From positions 73,317,597 through 73,381,596 of the forward strand of contig CM037590.1 of NCBI GenBank assembly GCA_021018995.1: DNA of 64,000 nt, in the 5' to 3' direction. This document shows, in pieces, positions 11,191-21,857 of the stretch. Position numbers and translations under genes: made by a program. Numbering within the stretch: the first letter of the stretch is position 1; each line of letters begins with the position of its first letter. The notes under the pieces were generated by a model. The model did not search any database. It was not told the origin of the DNA and saw only the letters and a list, made by a program, of their open reading frames with translations. Source of the DNA: Chloranthus sessilifolius. Its lineage: Eukaryota; Streptophyta; Magnoliopsida; Chloranthales; Chloranthaceae.

Positions 11191-11478
11191 ACTCTAGTTT
11201 CAATCTAGTTTGGGGTACCAAGCGACAATCTCAATGTTGTCTCTTGACACCTTGCTAGGGTTTGAATAATTTAAGGCCCAAATGGTTTAAATCGTTCAAA
11301 GGGAATCAATGAATTAAGGTTGGGAATTAGAAGTACTCTAGTTTCAATCTAGTTTGGGGTACCAAGCGGCAATCTCAATGTTGTCTCTTCACACCTTGCT
11401 AGGGTTTGAATAATTTAAGGCCCAAATGGTTTAAATCGTTCAAAGGGAATCAATGAATTAAGGTTGGGAATTAGAAGT
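11191..11478 (+). repeat. Tandem duplication, two 144-bp units
   Basis: Units 11191-11334 and 11335-11478 begin ACTCTAGTTTC and end GAATTAGAAGT, and differ at only a few positions. Copy B and the 3' LTR have a single unit, so this arose in this LTR after duplication of the segment. Confidence 0.9.
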
Positions 11479-11734
11479 CAAAATCTCAGCAATAATACTA
11501 GAAGAAAAGATATTTTGACTTTTATGGTTTTCCGATAGGAGAAACAAAGTAAATGAAATTACATGACAATAAAAAAATTAGATAAAAAAGGTAGAAGATC
11601 CACGGAATCACTCCAAGGAAGATAATTGGATTCACACCAAACCGATGCGGAAGAAGAATCGTTCTTCGGGTGAAAGAATCACTCTTACGGCTGAAAACTC
11701 TTCACAAGTTCTCGAAAAGTCGCTCAAAGCAAAC

Positions 11735-11872
11735 CCTTCATTACTTTATCATTCCTTCCTAAAATTGTCTTTACATGCCTTTATGTAAGCTAAGAAACCC
11801 TAACCTTCATTAATTTATCACTCCTCCCTAAAATTGTCTTTACATGCCTTTATATAGGCTAAGAAACCTTAA
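11735..11872 (+). repeat. Tandem duplication, two 69-bp units
   Basis: Units 11735-11803 and 11804-11872 both run CCTTCATTA...ACATGCCTTTAT...AGCTAAGAAACC. The same pair is present in copy B (about 27200-27330), so this duplication predates the segmental duplication. Confidence 0.85.
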
Positions 11873-12168
11873 CTACAACATAAAAAATGAAAATAGAAAG
11901 GATGCTAATCTAAAAAGTAAACTAAATCCTAAAATTCACATCTAATTAAAACTTCATTGCGCGAATTTGATCGATCGAGATTGGAATCCGATCGATCGAG
12001 TTCCTTCAGAACTGCACATAAACTCTCTAGACGAATTCAATTATTCGAGAAGTGCATTCGAACAGGCAAATTTGGGCATAAACTCCATTTTCGTGCTCTT
12101 TTCTTTGCTTTCTTTATCTTCCTTGGCTTTTTGTGCATGCCATCCCAAATTGGGATCTTCTCAGTAAA

Positions 12169-12244
12169 GGCTCTAAACTTATTGCAACAAAATGTCCACG
12201 AATGGTGAGATATTCGAGAAGCTTCGGGTATTCAGCGTTAAACA
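12169..12244 (-). repeat. copia-1 5' LTR, right part
   Basis: Continues the copia-1 LTR after the gypsy-1 TSD. It matches 3445-3520 of the 3' LTR (AACAAAATGTCCAC...GTTAAACA). The same fragment is in copy B at 27671-27755. Confidence 0.85.
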
Positions 12245-13902
12245 CTAAAAGCTACCACAAGAACGAATTGTATCTAATTCAACCAAATCCTTTGGGCTAT
12301 TGGACCAATTTTAATTTTCGCTTCTTTCTCCCCATGCATCCCCTCTGGTTACTTACTACTTCACATAACACTTTAAAAAAACACTAATGGAGTGTGGTGT
12401 CACCGGAAACAAATTGGCAATATAGATCTGTAACGGTCCAAGTAGAGTTCAACCCATGCACTCTACCCTAGGCAAGCCTACATATTATGACACATATAAT
12501 TAAACAACTCTTGCAACAAAAGAAAAACCCAAAACTCATTGTACAAAGTTTGTACATCTATTGATGCAGACTAGCAAAGGGCGCAAGCTCTGAGCAGTCA
12601 ATGGTGTAAAAATCTAGGCAAAAATGGGCTGGCTTAGCTTCAGGAATTTCAGAAATAAGAGGGATATAAAGAGGATTGCAAAGGAGTTTAATTAATGAGT
12701 TGATGGGCACTGAATAGAAAGACCAAAATGGAATTGAGGCTGCCCAAAGATGAGGTTCACATGTCGCTTTAACCTTTAAGTGGCCACGTGCCCCAGGTTA
12801 ACAAGAGTTGTAACCTCATGAGACCAAGGGGTCAGGTGACAGCTTCCAGTGATGGCATGGAGGAATATGATTACCAAGAGGGTTGTGATCTTGGTAATCC
12901 TAAAAGATTTCAATTTTTTTATCTTCTTCTTTCCTATCTAAAAATTAGGTAATAAAAGGCAGGAGTTAAAAAGCTTAGTTTATCTCCATTAGAAGTCTAG
13001 GAGTCCTACATAGATTTGGACACAGAGAAGGAAGTTTCTCTTGCTTTATTTTATAATGTAAACAAACAGCATTACCAAGATAGTTTTATTGAGATTTTGG
13101 AATAAGAAATATTTTTCTTCTTGAATTTTCTTTGAAGGAACAGATCTGAAAGTTTCGAGCTACTAGTGTAGTTTTCGAGGATTCTGTCCTTGGGCCTGTA
13201 CCGTGACATCTGATAAAAAATTCAAGGGAGCTCATCCTCTCCATGAATGCTGCTTATCATATATTTGAGACTGATTGGGTGCATTAATCGGAGGCCTATT
13301 GAGGCCCTGTTTCCTTCTGTGGATAGTTTGAATTTTCTGAACATCAATATAAATCTACATAATTTGCCGAATGTTAAGTTCAATTATTAACTTCTAATAG
13401 TATCGTCTTCTCTAAGTTGTGCTACCAATATAATCTTTAGCTCTTTACTACAGCTGTTGTTCAGATTGACAAGTGACTGGGATCAAAACAAGGTGTGTTG
13501 CCTTTAAATCTATTAACAGCAATTATTTAAATTAATATAACATTAATCTCCTTATCAATTTAATCCTATCTACCATATTGACGTTCGGGATCATTGTCTG
13601 TTATGTAGATAAATCTATAACCGTTGACAGATAACAACCATTTAAAAGGGCAACAATGCATCCAACAATTTGTTTCATCTAAAAAAATTTTTATATTTTT
13701 TTTGTAGAAAATTAGACAATGTTAGATCCTCATTCAAAATTCAACAAACAGTCCATACTCCTAAACCTTAAATAACCTTAATCTTTAGATTCTTCACAAA
13801 ACAACCTAAGTAAATTACAACCCATTAATTTAAGAAAAGGAAAAATTGAAGCAATAAGCAATCCATGCCTAATGAAGAAAAATCCGGCAGGGATTTAAAG
13901 AA

Positions 13903-13904
<2 letters not shown>

Positions 13905-13972
<68 letters not shown>
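13905..13972 (+). repeat. (AT)34 microsatellite
   Basis: A pure 68-bp AT tract. The allele at the same place in copy B (29612-29685) is 74 bp. Confidence 0.97.
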
Positions 13973-13975
<3 letters not shown>

Positions 13976-14238
13976 ATGTCGATATATATGGGATATGCAT
14001 CGGCCAAATAGGCCAACATTGAAGTACCTATTTTTTAAAATATTAAACAAATATAAATAATAATTGTTTTCTTAAAGGGAATTTTAGGTATTTTTATGGT
14101 TCATAGCAGATACATTTCGGCCGATTTGACCCAATATTTGACCCCATACCGAATCAGAGGTGTATATCGTATTGGATGGGGCCTAACCTGATACATATCA
14201 GCCAATATGTATCAGATATGGCCGATATTTGAAACCAT
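13973..14238. repeat. Fragment related to the Mutator-like element at 8895
   Basis: Its right end reads GGCCGATATTTGAAACCAT, related to the end of the 8895-9746 element, and the interior has the same GATACATATCAGCC-type words. I could not identify a left end or a TSD. The homologous piece in copy B is about 29686-29968. Confidence 0.5.
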
Positions 14239-14807
14239 GAAATCAGGTGATAGTATGTTACAGAAAGTAGGCACCAAGAAGCATTTGGAAACTTTACTCT
14301 TATCTATCTTACTTTCTATTTGTTTTTCTGCATGTAACATCGAGTAGAGTTCAATAATTACATATAAAAAGCCAAAATCATGCTTCAACCACCACACTTG
14401 TAGGATAAAAGAAAGAAATACTAATATCTCCCTCTAATAAATATAAATGAATAAATGAAAACATAAATAAATCAAAGAGAAAGTACAAAAATCAACTAAC
14501 TAATAAACACCACAAATGAGAGAAGATGTTGGAATAATTGATGCTTTTCAATGGCACACAGCCTATTGTAATTCTTGAAACATAAAAATAAAATAAAATA
14601 TGAACATTTGTGATAAGGATTCACTCAATTCTTATATAAAGAATAAGCAAATCTACATTCCTGTAAGAAAAATCAGAAACACTTCGTACTTTCACAAAGC
14701 AATAAAATTCCCAATCCAAGAAACGGAAAAAAAAACAACAATTTTTATATAAAAAATAAGTGATCTACATCATTCCTATAAGAAAAATCAGAAACGATGT
14801 GACTTCA

Positions 14808-15061
14808 GGTACCTTTATGCACATCCCAAGATTCTTCCTTCTCAACCTGGGTTCCACATGTTTAAACTGTTGACTGCTTTGAATCAGGCGGTGGAGATCA
14901 TTTTCCATCCTAATCTTTTGATAAAATAGATCTTAAGATAATGGGCCTACCATCAGACAGTCAGATTTGATTCCATGTGGCACAGTCTCAAAAAATGAAC
15001 ATGATGATTCGTCGTGGTTCTCGGATCACATTTCGGGATGTTTAACAGCGTGAAATCAAAA
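14808..15061. mobile_element. Left half of a foldback MITE, cut by the chromovirus
   Basis: Matches the left arm and loop of the intact foldback element at 30639-31045 (TTTGAATCAGGCGGTGGAGA...CACATTTCGGGATG). It ends exactly where the chromovirus 5' LTR begins. The second arm is not found at the other side of the chromovirus near 24129, so the insertion site has lost sequence. Confidence 0.8.
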
Positions 15062-16465
15062 TGTGAAGATCCAACCCTCCAAACCCGTCCTATTTCTTGG
15101 CCCAAACCAGGCCCAGGGCAGTCCCAACCAAAACCCCTATAACTTCTTCTGTTGTCCCCGCTTAACACCCAACTCTTTTCCTCCCAACCCATCTGCCGAA
15201 ACCAGATGCTGAAGCAAGGAACCTTGCAGCAGAGGTATGGGGCTTGATATGGTGCTGCAGTCCCACGTCGTCCCGACGACAAGCTCGCCTGCATCACGAC
15301 ACCTCCATCCCCTTTGGTTATAAATAAGTGTCAACTTTCATCTTCTTCCCCCACTATTCAAGAGCTCTTTGGTAAGGTTTCTTCTTCTTCATCTTTATTT
15401 TATTTTATTTTATTTTGGTTGGCTCAATCTCTGGCGACGATCATCAGGGCGATTGTTGCCATCCATTTCAACATTCTCAAGGCTGTCGTAATCGCTTGCG
15501 CCTTGCCTCTACAACTGCGATCGGCGTCATTTCCATCGCCAACAGTCCCGATCCCAGCAACCCGATCATCGTTCTCTCTACGCATTTTCCTCTCTTCTCT
15601 ACCAATCTCTTTTCTTCCTCCCACACCAAAATCCACCCATGACTCATTTCATCGTAGATTGTCACAAATCAGTGACCTTAAACTTTTTTATTTTCTTTTT
15701 ATTTTCTGTTGTATGTATATATATATTTATTTATATGTATGCGATATTTATTATTTAAAAACCTATTCTTTTATTATTTATTTATTTTTGCTATTAAAAA
15801 TATAAGGGTTCATAACCCAGATACTGTTAGGAACATTTCTTACCATTAGTCGATTATAAAATATGCTAGGAAAATATTTATATATTAGGTTTCATACCAG
15901 CCATAGTATTATAAAATATATTTTATTTATTACGAAATATTATATTTATTTAAATTAAAAGAACGAGTTATTAATGTTCTTTTGGCTTAAATATTATTTA
16001 TTATTTACTAATCATGTATTTTAGTGATTTATATCTTACCCAATTTCAAATATTTATTGAAATACATATATCCCTATCATGGGTTATCAAAATGAATTTA
16101 ATGTTTGTACGTTTTCGTAATATTTTTAGTATTGCGATGCGACCAGATCATCGTACTCTACGGGCATCATCTTGTAATAATACCATTCACCTTTGAAACT
16201 TGAACAATTCAAGTCGAGACCCTATTGGCTAACCTTCTCGTGACCCGACTCAACCTCTAGCTCAAAACCTATCACGTAGTCATCCAACTCTCTTCTGTCG
16301 AGACATTGCTTAGCGCTAACACACCCTTGTTCTCATGCAGGCAATACATTGAGCAACCCGAGCTTCAACCACCCCCATCACAACCACCAAGGAAGCGCAT
16401 ATCAAGGCAAGTGACCTACCCTTATCACCCGATTTTGTTTAATTAATTAGTATTATGTAAATACA

Positions 16466-16469
<4 letters not shown>

Positions 16470-16526
<57 letters not shown>
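16470..16526 (+). repeat. (AT)n microsatellite in chromovirus LTR
   Basis: A pure AT tract of about 57 bp. Confidence 0.95.
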
Positions 16527-16530
<4 letters not shown>

Positions 16531-17053
16531 CGAGTATATATAACCGTACAATCATGAATTGAAACCCTTAAGTAGTGTGCTACATCTACGAGACATTGTT
16601 GTATGTTGATATTATAAATATGCTAGAATACCTATATAAGAACTTGTTCTTCTATCTCTACACAATCATGATTGTTAATTGGAATTTCAATATGAAGTTA
16701 ATAGTAGTTTGATTCTTGATGGCATGTCATTTAATTGAGCATATGAGCAAGCATAGTTATCGCATGATTTTTATCATAAACTAGTAGAAGGAGAAAATGG
16801 GTTATGAAAATGGATTGATCATAGTATATACTTCTTTTCGAAAAGCATCATGAAATACTATCTTGGTTATGGAAAACATTAACTATTAAACAAATTATTT
16901 TCTACTGCATATGTTGTACATCGATATAAGTATATGATATTTTTTGTGTGGATCCTCCCATTGGGCAGCATAGGTTTAGGACGGATGTCCGTGTTAATAC
17001 TTCCTCATAAGAAGTACATATTGCCTACCGATGTGCCACGATAAGGTGTGAAA

Positions 17054-17056
<3 letters not shown>

Positions 17057-17119
<63 letters not shown>
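17057..17119 (+). repeat. (AT)n microsatellite in chromovirus LTR
   Basis: A pure AT tract of about 63 bp. Confidence 0.95.
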
Positions 17120-17121
<2 letters not shown>

Positions 17122-17784
17122 GTGATGTGGTAAGGACAACCTGAACGGTGGTGAAGTCCAAAAGGGTCACATGTGGCTGTACCATGAATCCGGTACTATA
17201 GTAGTAGAACCTACACCTATAAATGTGTAGCCGCTGAAATTAAGTTATTTTCTTTGGTTTTCCTTCCAAAGAAAAAACTCTTATATATACATTTCATTTC
17301 CTACTTGATGATGACTGCAAACGCAATGTCTTGAGAACAAAATAGCGAAATTGCATATATATACAACTTCTACTAAAATCAAAAGAATGCTCATAAATGA
17401 ATTTGTCTCTCTTATTGATTGTTAAGACGTAGATTACTAGATATTATTAGACGGCCACTTGTTGAGTTTATCTCACTCCTGTTATTAATATTTCAACGGC
17501 GGATCGAGTTAACCTTCGGGCATCTTCTCAAGCAGAGACGTTGGGAAATCTTTTAAATTAGAGTCAGCCAAGGAGTTAATAAGGTTTTGTGTTGGGTTGT
17601 AAGGGACCTTTGAATTGTAATAGCATTCACGATGAACAATGATTTGTAACAATGATGTACCCTTCTTTTGAGATTATGAATGATATATCAGGTTGTGTTT
17701 TGTTTAACCTTTTAGTTGTGTTTGATTATTAAGTTGGCTCACGCACCGAAGTTCACGGTGTTTTGGATTTCGGGGCGTGACGGT

Positions 17785-17797
17785 TTGGTATCAAGCT
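17785..17797 (+). other. Chromovirus primer binding site
   Basis: TTGGTATCAAGCT two bases after the LTR end. It matches the initiator tRNA-Met 3' end complement (TTGGTATCAGAGC) apart from the last few bases. Confidence 0.8.
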
Positions 17798-17884
17798 TTA
17801 AGTTTAGCGAAACCCTAGGAGTTCTTAGGGAGTGGACCCATAGGCTAGGATTAGTATAATTAGTCACTATCCGATTATGACATT

Positions 17885-18238
17885 GTGTTTCCTTTGGTGT
17901 TCAGAAAATTAAGACGAGGAGGACAGCGAGAAAAACGACTGGACTACCCCGATCATATCATTATAGGATGGTCAACCGTCATGTACCCCATGGAGCGTCC
18001 GGAATCATCAATGACAACATACCAAAGACGTCACGTAGAACGCATTCTTCCTCCCCCTACCTTACCTGAGGAACAACCCTTCGAAGAAGAAGTGGCAGAC
18101 AACTTTGAAGATCCCGAAGATGAGACATACCATCTCAGCAAAGGAGAGATGAACGACCCAAGCGAGGATGAACGAGATACAGAAGAATTGAATGATGATG
18201 AAGAAAACGTCGCAGAACACGGCGTTACCCAAGTCTGA
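17885..18238 (+). pseudogene. Chromovirus leader-region open frame
   Basis: A 117-codon frame between the PBS and gag. The second half is very acidic (runs of E and D, for example E-D-E-R-D-T-E-E-L-N-D-D-E-E-N), and no domain is recognised. It is followed by about 375 bp of AT-rich sequence ending in a pyrimidine/TATATATAG stretch just before an ATG at 18617, which looks like an intron 3' end. It may be a remnant of a spliced leader or simply a chance frame. Confidence 0.3.
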
Positions 18239-18616
18239 TTACATTGAATCAGAGATGACCAAGGAAGAACATTCTGGGCATAACGATATCCGTTTGGCCA
18301 ATATTAAACTAGGATAGATAGGAAATTTGTAAAGAACTGTAATGGTCTAAGAAAGAAAATCTCAAGGCTTTAAAATAGGAATTAGATTTGTAGCGTTGGG
18401 TCCCTTTTTGTTAAGATGTAGATTAGATGTGAACTCTTTGTAGCAACTACACAAATGAAATCCTAAACTATGAAAGTTTTGTGACAATCATGCTTATGTT
18501 ATCGCCAATCTATGAATGAATTCTTTTATTTAATTGAGTCATGAATATATTTTAGTAATTATAATATTCTCGTAAAATAGATAAAGTGATTAGACTATAT
18601 TTTATTTTATATATAG

Positions 18617-19668
18617 ATGGTATAAGGACGAGACATCAGAACGCCACACAGTAGGAGACCCGAAATGCCCGCAGGCAACCCACCATTACACCCACATCTG
18701 ACACTACTGCCCGATCCCTAGAGGCTATTGCAGTTGCACTAACTCATCTGATCCCTAACGGGACTGGTTCGACATCAACTGGCACGAATCACACTGATTG
18801 TGGAGACGATTTGGAAAGATTCAAGAAATTGAACCTCCTAACCTTTAGAGGCACCACCAATCCTTTGGAGGCTGAATGATGGATCAAGGATATTGAAAAG
18901 ATATTCGAGGCAATGAGATGCATAGAAGAGCAAAAGGCTAGATTTGCCATCTTCTGGTTGTCTGGTGAGGAACACCGTTTGTGGCAGTTGGTGGAATGAT
19001 CAGAGCTAGCAACAGGAGAAGTCGATGTTTGGGACAGATTCTTAGGAATATTCTTCGGGAAGTATTTTCTCCGGCACATTCGAGAGAATAAAGGAGCAGA
19101 ATTTCTTAAACTTGAGCAAGACATTATGATTGTGGCCGAGTATGAGGCCAAATTCGTCAACTTACAATGATTCTATAAGCATCAGCTCACAGATGAAGAA
19201 AGGGCGCAGAGATTCGAATATGGCCTTAGATCTGATATTCGGGAATGCCTCTCCCTGCTATTCTCAGAGGACTACAAGCTATCGGTTAGAAGAGCCTTGA
19301 AGGCGGAAGAAGATATCAAACGGAGCCGCCCAACCCACGAGAAACGTAAGGACCTGGTGAACGGAGACTGGCGAGCACCTTCTTCCCAACACGTAGCGCC
19401 AAAACGACCCCGAGTTAAAGATACACGAGCTGGATTCACGAGACCGTCATGCACGATATGTGGAAAGAACTATGGCAACGTACCATGTCAGTACGCAAAG
19501 GCTACCTGCTATAACTGTGGAGAACCAGGACATGCATCACAAGCTTGCTCCAAGCTGCCAAGACACTGCTTTGGGTGTGGAAGGACAGGACACGTAGTAA
19601 AGGACTGCCAAGCATCAAGGAATTCCCAATCGTTTAGACAACCACTCCCATCCCAACAACAACAATGA
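18617..19668 (+). pseudogene. Chromovirus gag
   Basis: The capsid core is seen as E-R-F-K-K-L-N-L-L-T-F-R-G-T-T-N-P-L-E-A-E followed by a stop and W-I-K-D-I-E-K-I-F. Then come F-G-K-Y-F and V-A-E-Y-E-A-K-F segments. Three cysteine clusters follow at about 19450-19615: C-T-I-C, C-Y-N-C-G-E-P-G-H-A-S-Q-A-C and C-F-G-C-G-R-T-G-H-V-V-K-D-C. The last two are canonical CCHC zinc knuckles that bind element RNA. At least three in-frame stops interrupt the core before the open segment 19297-19668. It is the same frame as the protease downstream. Confidence 0.85.
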
Positions 19669-19743
19669 GCGCAACCAGTTCAGTTTCATGCGGGATGACC
19701 TACCCAGCAAGGACAACAACCACGCCGAAATGCACAAGGATGA

Positions 19744-20361
19744 GTGTTTGCCATGACTCAACAAGATGTCGAAGCCTCGAAAGCTGTAATCCAAGGTATT
19801 GTCCCAATCTTCAAAGCCGCAATGAAAATTTTATTTGACTCTGAATCCACACACTCCTTTGTATCACCATCCTTCGTACGATCCTTGAAATCCAAACCTC
19901 AATCTCTAGACTTTGCACTCACCATCTCTACCCTGATTGGAGATTCCCTAACTACTAATATTGTATACAAAGATTGTGTCGTAGAAATAGATGGTCGACA
20001 ACTAGCCGCCAACCTGATTCTGCTCGATATGGTAGACTTCGATGTTATTCTGGGCATGGATTGGCTTGCCTCTCACCATTTAAGTATTGATTGTTTTCGA
20101 ATGCGAGTTAGTTTTCGTATCCTGGGTCAGCGAAGGTTCTCATTTCAGGGTATTGTTAAGACTCCTGATTCACCCATCATTTCATCCATTCAAGCTAGAC
20201 GATTTCTTTCAAAAGGTTGTCAGGGTTACCTAGCATACGTCATTAGCAAGGATAAGAGTGAGCCTGAAATAGAGTCAATTCTCATCATTAATGAATTTGT
20301 TGATTTTTTCCGAAGGAATTACCTGGACTACCTCCCATTCGAGAGATCAAGTTTGCGATAG
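19744..20361 (+). pseudogene. Chromovirus aspartic protease
   Basis: An open frame of 205 codons in the gag frame, separated from gag by short stops. The active-site region reads L-F-D-S-E-S-T-H-S-F-V-S, where the family has D-S-G-A-T-H-S-F; glycine to glutamate next to the catalytic aspartate should inactivate it. The downstream V-I-L-G-M-D-W-L motif is intact. The pol frame changes at about 20330, so RT is read in a different phase. Confidence 0.85.
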
Positions 20362-21206
20362 ATTTACTCCCAGAAACACATCCCATTTCGAAGGCTCCTT
20401 ATCGCATGGCACCAACGGAACTCCAAGAGCTCATGAAGCAGTTGGAGGAGTTACTGGAGAAAGGACTCATCCGCTCAAGCGTGTCACCTTGGGGCGCTCT
20501 AGTCTTGTTTGTGAAGAAGAAAGACGGATCCATGAGGCTATACATCGACTATCGGCAGTTGAACCAAGCCACCATCAAGAACATGTATCCATTACCTAGA
20601 ATCGATGACCTCTTCGATCAACTTCAAGGTGCAACGGTTTTCTCAAAGATTGACTTGAGGACAGGCTACCACCAACTAAGGATCAATGAAGGCGACATAG
20701 CGAAGACGGCATTTCGAACCCGTTATGGACACTATGAATTTCTGGTGATGCCCTTTGGTTTGACGAACGCTCCAGCCGCATTCATGAACCTAATGAATAG
20801 AGTTTTCAAACCCTTCTTAGATAAGTTTGTTGTGGTGTTCGTTGATGATATTTTTATCTACTCTAAGAACTGGATCGAACACGAGCACCATCTAAGGATA
20901 GTTTTGCAAATCTTGAGGGAGCACCAATTGTATGGGAAGCTGAACAAGTGCGAGTTTTGGCTAGACGATGTATCTTTCCTAGGACACGTGATCTCGGGAA
21001 AGGGAGTGTCTGTTGATCCAACCAAGATTGAAGCTGTAGTAAACTGGGAGAGACCAAGGAATGCAATAGAGGTCAGAAGCTTCTTAGGACTAGCTGGATA
21101 TTACCGACGCTTTGTGAAGGATTTTTCTAGGATAGCAATTCCAATGACAAAGCTCACGAGGAAAGGCGCTAAGTTTGAAACTGTGAGCAAAGCTTTCAAG
21201 AATTGA
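20330..21206 (+). pseudogene. Chromovirus reverse transcriptase
   Basis: A nearly complete RT, open from 20406 to 21206. Motifs in order are Y-R-M-A-P-x-E-L-x-E-L, [20 protein letters not shown]-x-I-D-Y-R-x-L-N, [14 protein letters not shown], the catalytic F-V-D-D-I-F-I-Y-S, and the thumb/connection G-H-V-I-S-x-x-G-V-x-V-D-P. This wording is typical of Tekay/Del chromoviruses. It copies element RNA into DNA in the particle. Of all coding traces in the window it is the best preserved. Confidence 0.92.
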
Positions 21207-21640
21207 CTGAAAAGTTGACAACTGCACTAGTACTGAGAATTCCATCAAGAAGTGGAGGATTCGAAGTTTATAGCGATGCTTCAGGAAGAGGTTTAGGTTG
21301 TGTACTTATGCAACACAAGAAAATCGTCGCCTACGCGTGCAAACAACTAAAACCTCACGAGGTGAATTACCCAACCCACGATTTGGAACTGGTAGCAGTC
21401 GTCTTCGCATTAAAGATTTAGAGACATCACCTGTATGGGGAAAAGTTTGACATCTTCACCGCTCACAAGCTTGAAGTACATTTTCACACAAAAGGAGTTG
21501 AACATGCGACAAAGGCATTGGATGGAGTGTCTGAAGGACTACGATTGCACCACTCAATATCACCCTGGTAAAGCGAATACGATAGCAGACGCATTGAATT
21601 GAAAGTCAGCAGGAACCCTCACCACATTGATGATGAAGTG
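21203..21640 (+). pseudogene. Chromovirus RNase H
   Basis: Begins in a new frame overlapping the end of [18 protein letters not shown] and [15 protein letters not shown] are the D and E active-site blocks of gypsy RNase H. A stop follows at about 21419, and the rest (tether to integrase) is frameshifted. Confidence 0.85.
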
Positions 21641-21857
21641 GAAATTATATGAAGATTTCATAAATTTGAGTGCGTCTATCCAAGAAGTGGAACCCAAGTT
21701 TGTATGTGCAAATCTGAGCATCCAATCCACAATAGTCGAAAAAATAAAAGGACAACGCGAAGACCCAGAGATCTTAAAGATGCTAGAGGAAGTCAAGAAA
21801 GGAGAAAAACTATAGTTCAGAGTAACCTCGAATGGCTTGCTAAGGTATTGAGATCGA

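Larger units (their letters stand above)
6245..12163 (-). mobile_element. Ty3/gypsy element gypsy-1, deleted, nested in copia-1
   Basis: A minus-strand gypsy element flanked by the exact TSD GTAAA (6240-6244 and 12164-12168). Its 5' LTR is 11005-12163, followed by a PBS, gag, a fragment of the integrase C-terminus, and the 3' LTR at 6245-8320. Protease, RT, RNase H and the integrase core are deleted. It has itself received a solo LTR (6804-7905) in the 3' LTR and a Mutator-like element (8895-9746) between gag and integrase. The 5' LTR also exists in the duplicated segment at 26388-27670. Confidence 0.88.
11005..12163 (-). repeat. gypsy-1 5' LTR
   Basis: In plus orientation it starts TGATGTAGGACAAACG. 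Compared with the copy-B LTR (26388-27670) it lacks about 40 bp at its right end: copy B has the full end GTCCACATCA, while this copy stops at CTTCTCA. The deletion falls between two TCA triplets. It carries two internal tandem duplications, 11191-11478 and 11735-11872. Confidence 0.85.
3321..12244 (-). mobile_element. Ty1/copia retrotransposon copia-1, decayed and internally nested
   Basis: A minus-strand copia element bounded by short LTRs of about 200 bp. The 3' LTR is 3321-3520. The 5' LTR is split into 6123-6244 and 12169-12244 by a gypsy insertion. Internal sequence (3521-6122) holds gag, a scrap of integrase C-terminus, reverse transcriptase and RNase H in the correct minus-strand order, with most of gag and the integrase core missing. 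A Mutator-like MITE sits in the RT/RNase H segment at 4311-4764. I could not find matching 5-bp target duplications at 3316-3320 and 12245-12249, so the outermost few bases may have decayed. Confidence 0.85.
12245..14807. other. Non-coding part of duplication copy A
   Basis: No gene is visible. The stretch 12400-13208 has LTR-like ends (TGTCACCGG...CCGTGACA) but no TSD or PBS, so I do not call it an LTR. An (AT)n tract and a Mutator-like repeat fragment lie at 13905-14238. The rest is AT-rich sequence shared with copy B. Confidence 0.4.
10672..15061 (+). repeat. Segmental duplication, copy A
   Basis: Colinear with 26063-30895 in direct orientation. It covers the gypsy-1 gag start, PBS, 5' LTR, the copia-1 LTR fragment, about 2.6 kb of non-coding DNA and half of a foldback MITE. 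By eye identity is high throughout, with a few size differences: this copy has the extra 144-bp unit. Copy B has an extra 235-bp unit, about 195 bp near 28013-28207, about 105 bp with (AT)n near 30155, and 40 bp at the LTR end. The right end is cut by the chromovirus LTR. Confidence 0.9.
15062..17782 (+). repeat. Chromovirus 5' LTR
   Basis: About 2.72 kb. It starts TGTGAAGATCCAACCC, aligned with TGGTAGGACCCAACCC at the 3' LTR. It ends in GGGGCGTGACG just before the PBS, where the final CA appears mutated to CG. A TATA-like TATAAATAAG at about 15320 lies upstream of a CT-rich stretch. Two (AT)n tracts lie at 16470-16526 and 17057-17119. Open frames within the LTR have no recognisable domains. 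Confidence 0.85.

Noticed and set aside
3316-12249. TSD for copia-1 (GCTAT on the left, GCTAC a few bases to the right)
   Set aside because: The right-hand match is not adjacent to the LTR end, so it is not reliable.
12400-13208. Possible solo LTR (TGTCACCGG to CCGTGACA) in copy A, with a counterpart in copy B
   Set aside because: The ends look right, but there is no matching 5-bp flank, PBS or partner LTR. The same edges occur in copy B only because of the duplication.
15314-15805. 163-residue plus-strand protein in the chromovirus LTR, with a similar one in the 3' LTR
   Set aside because: Lies in the LTR leader, serine/leucine-rich without domain, and differs in frame between the two LTRs.
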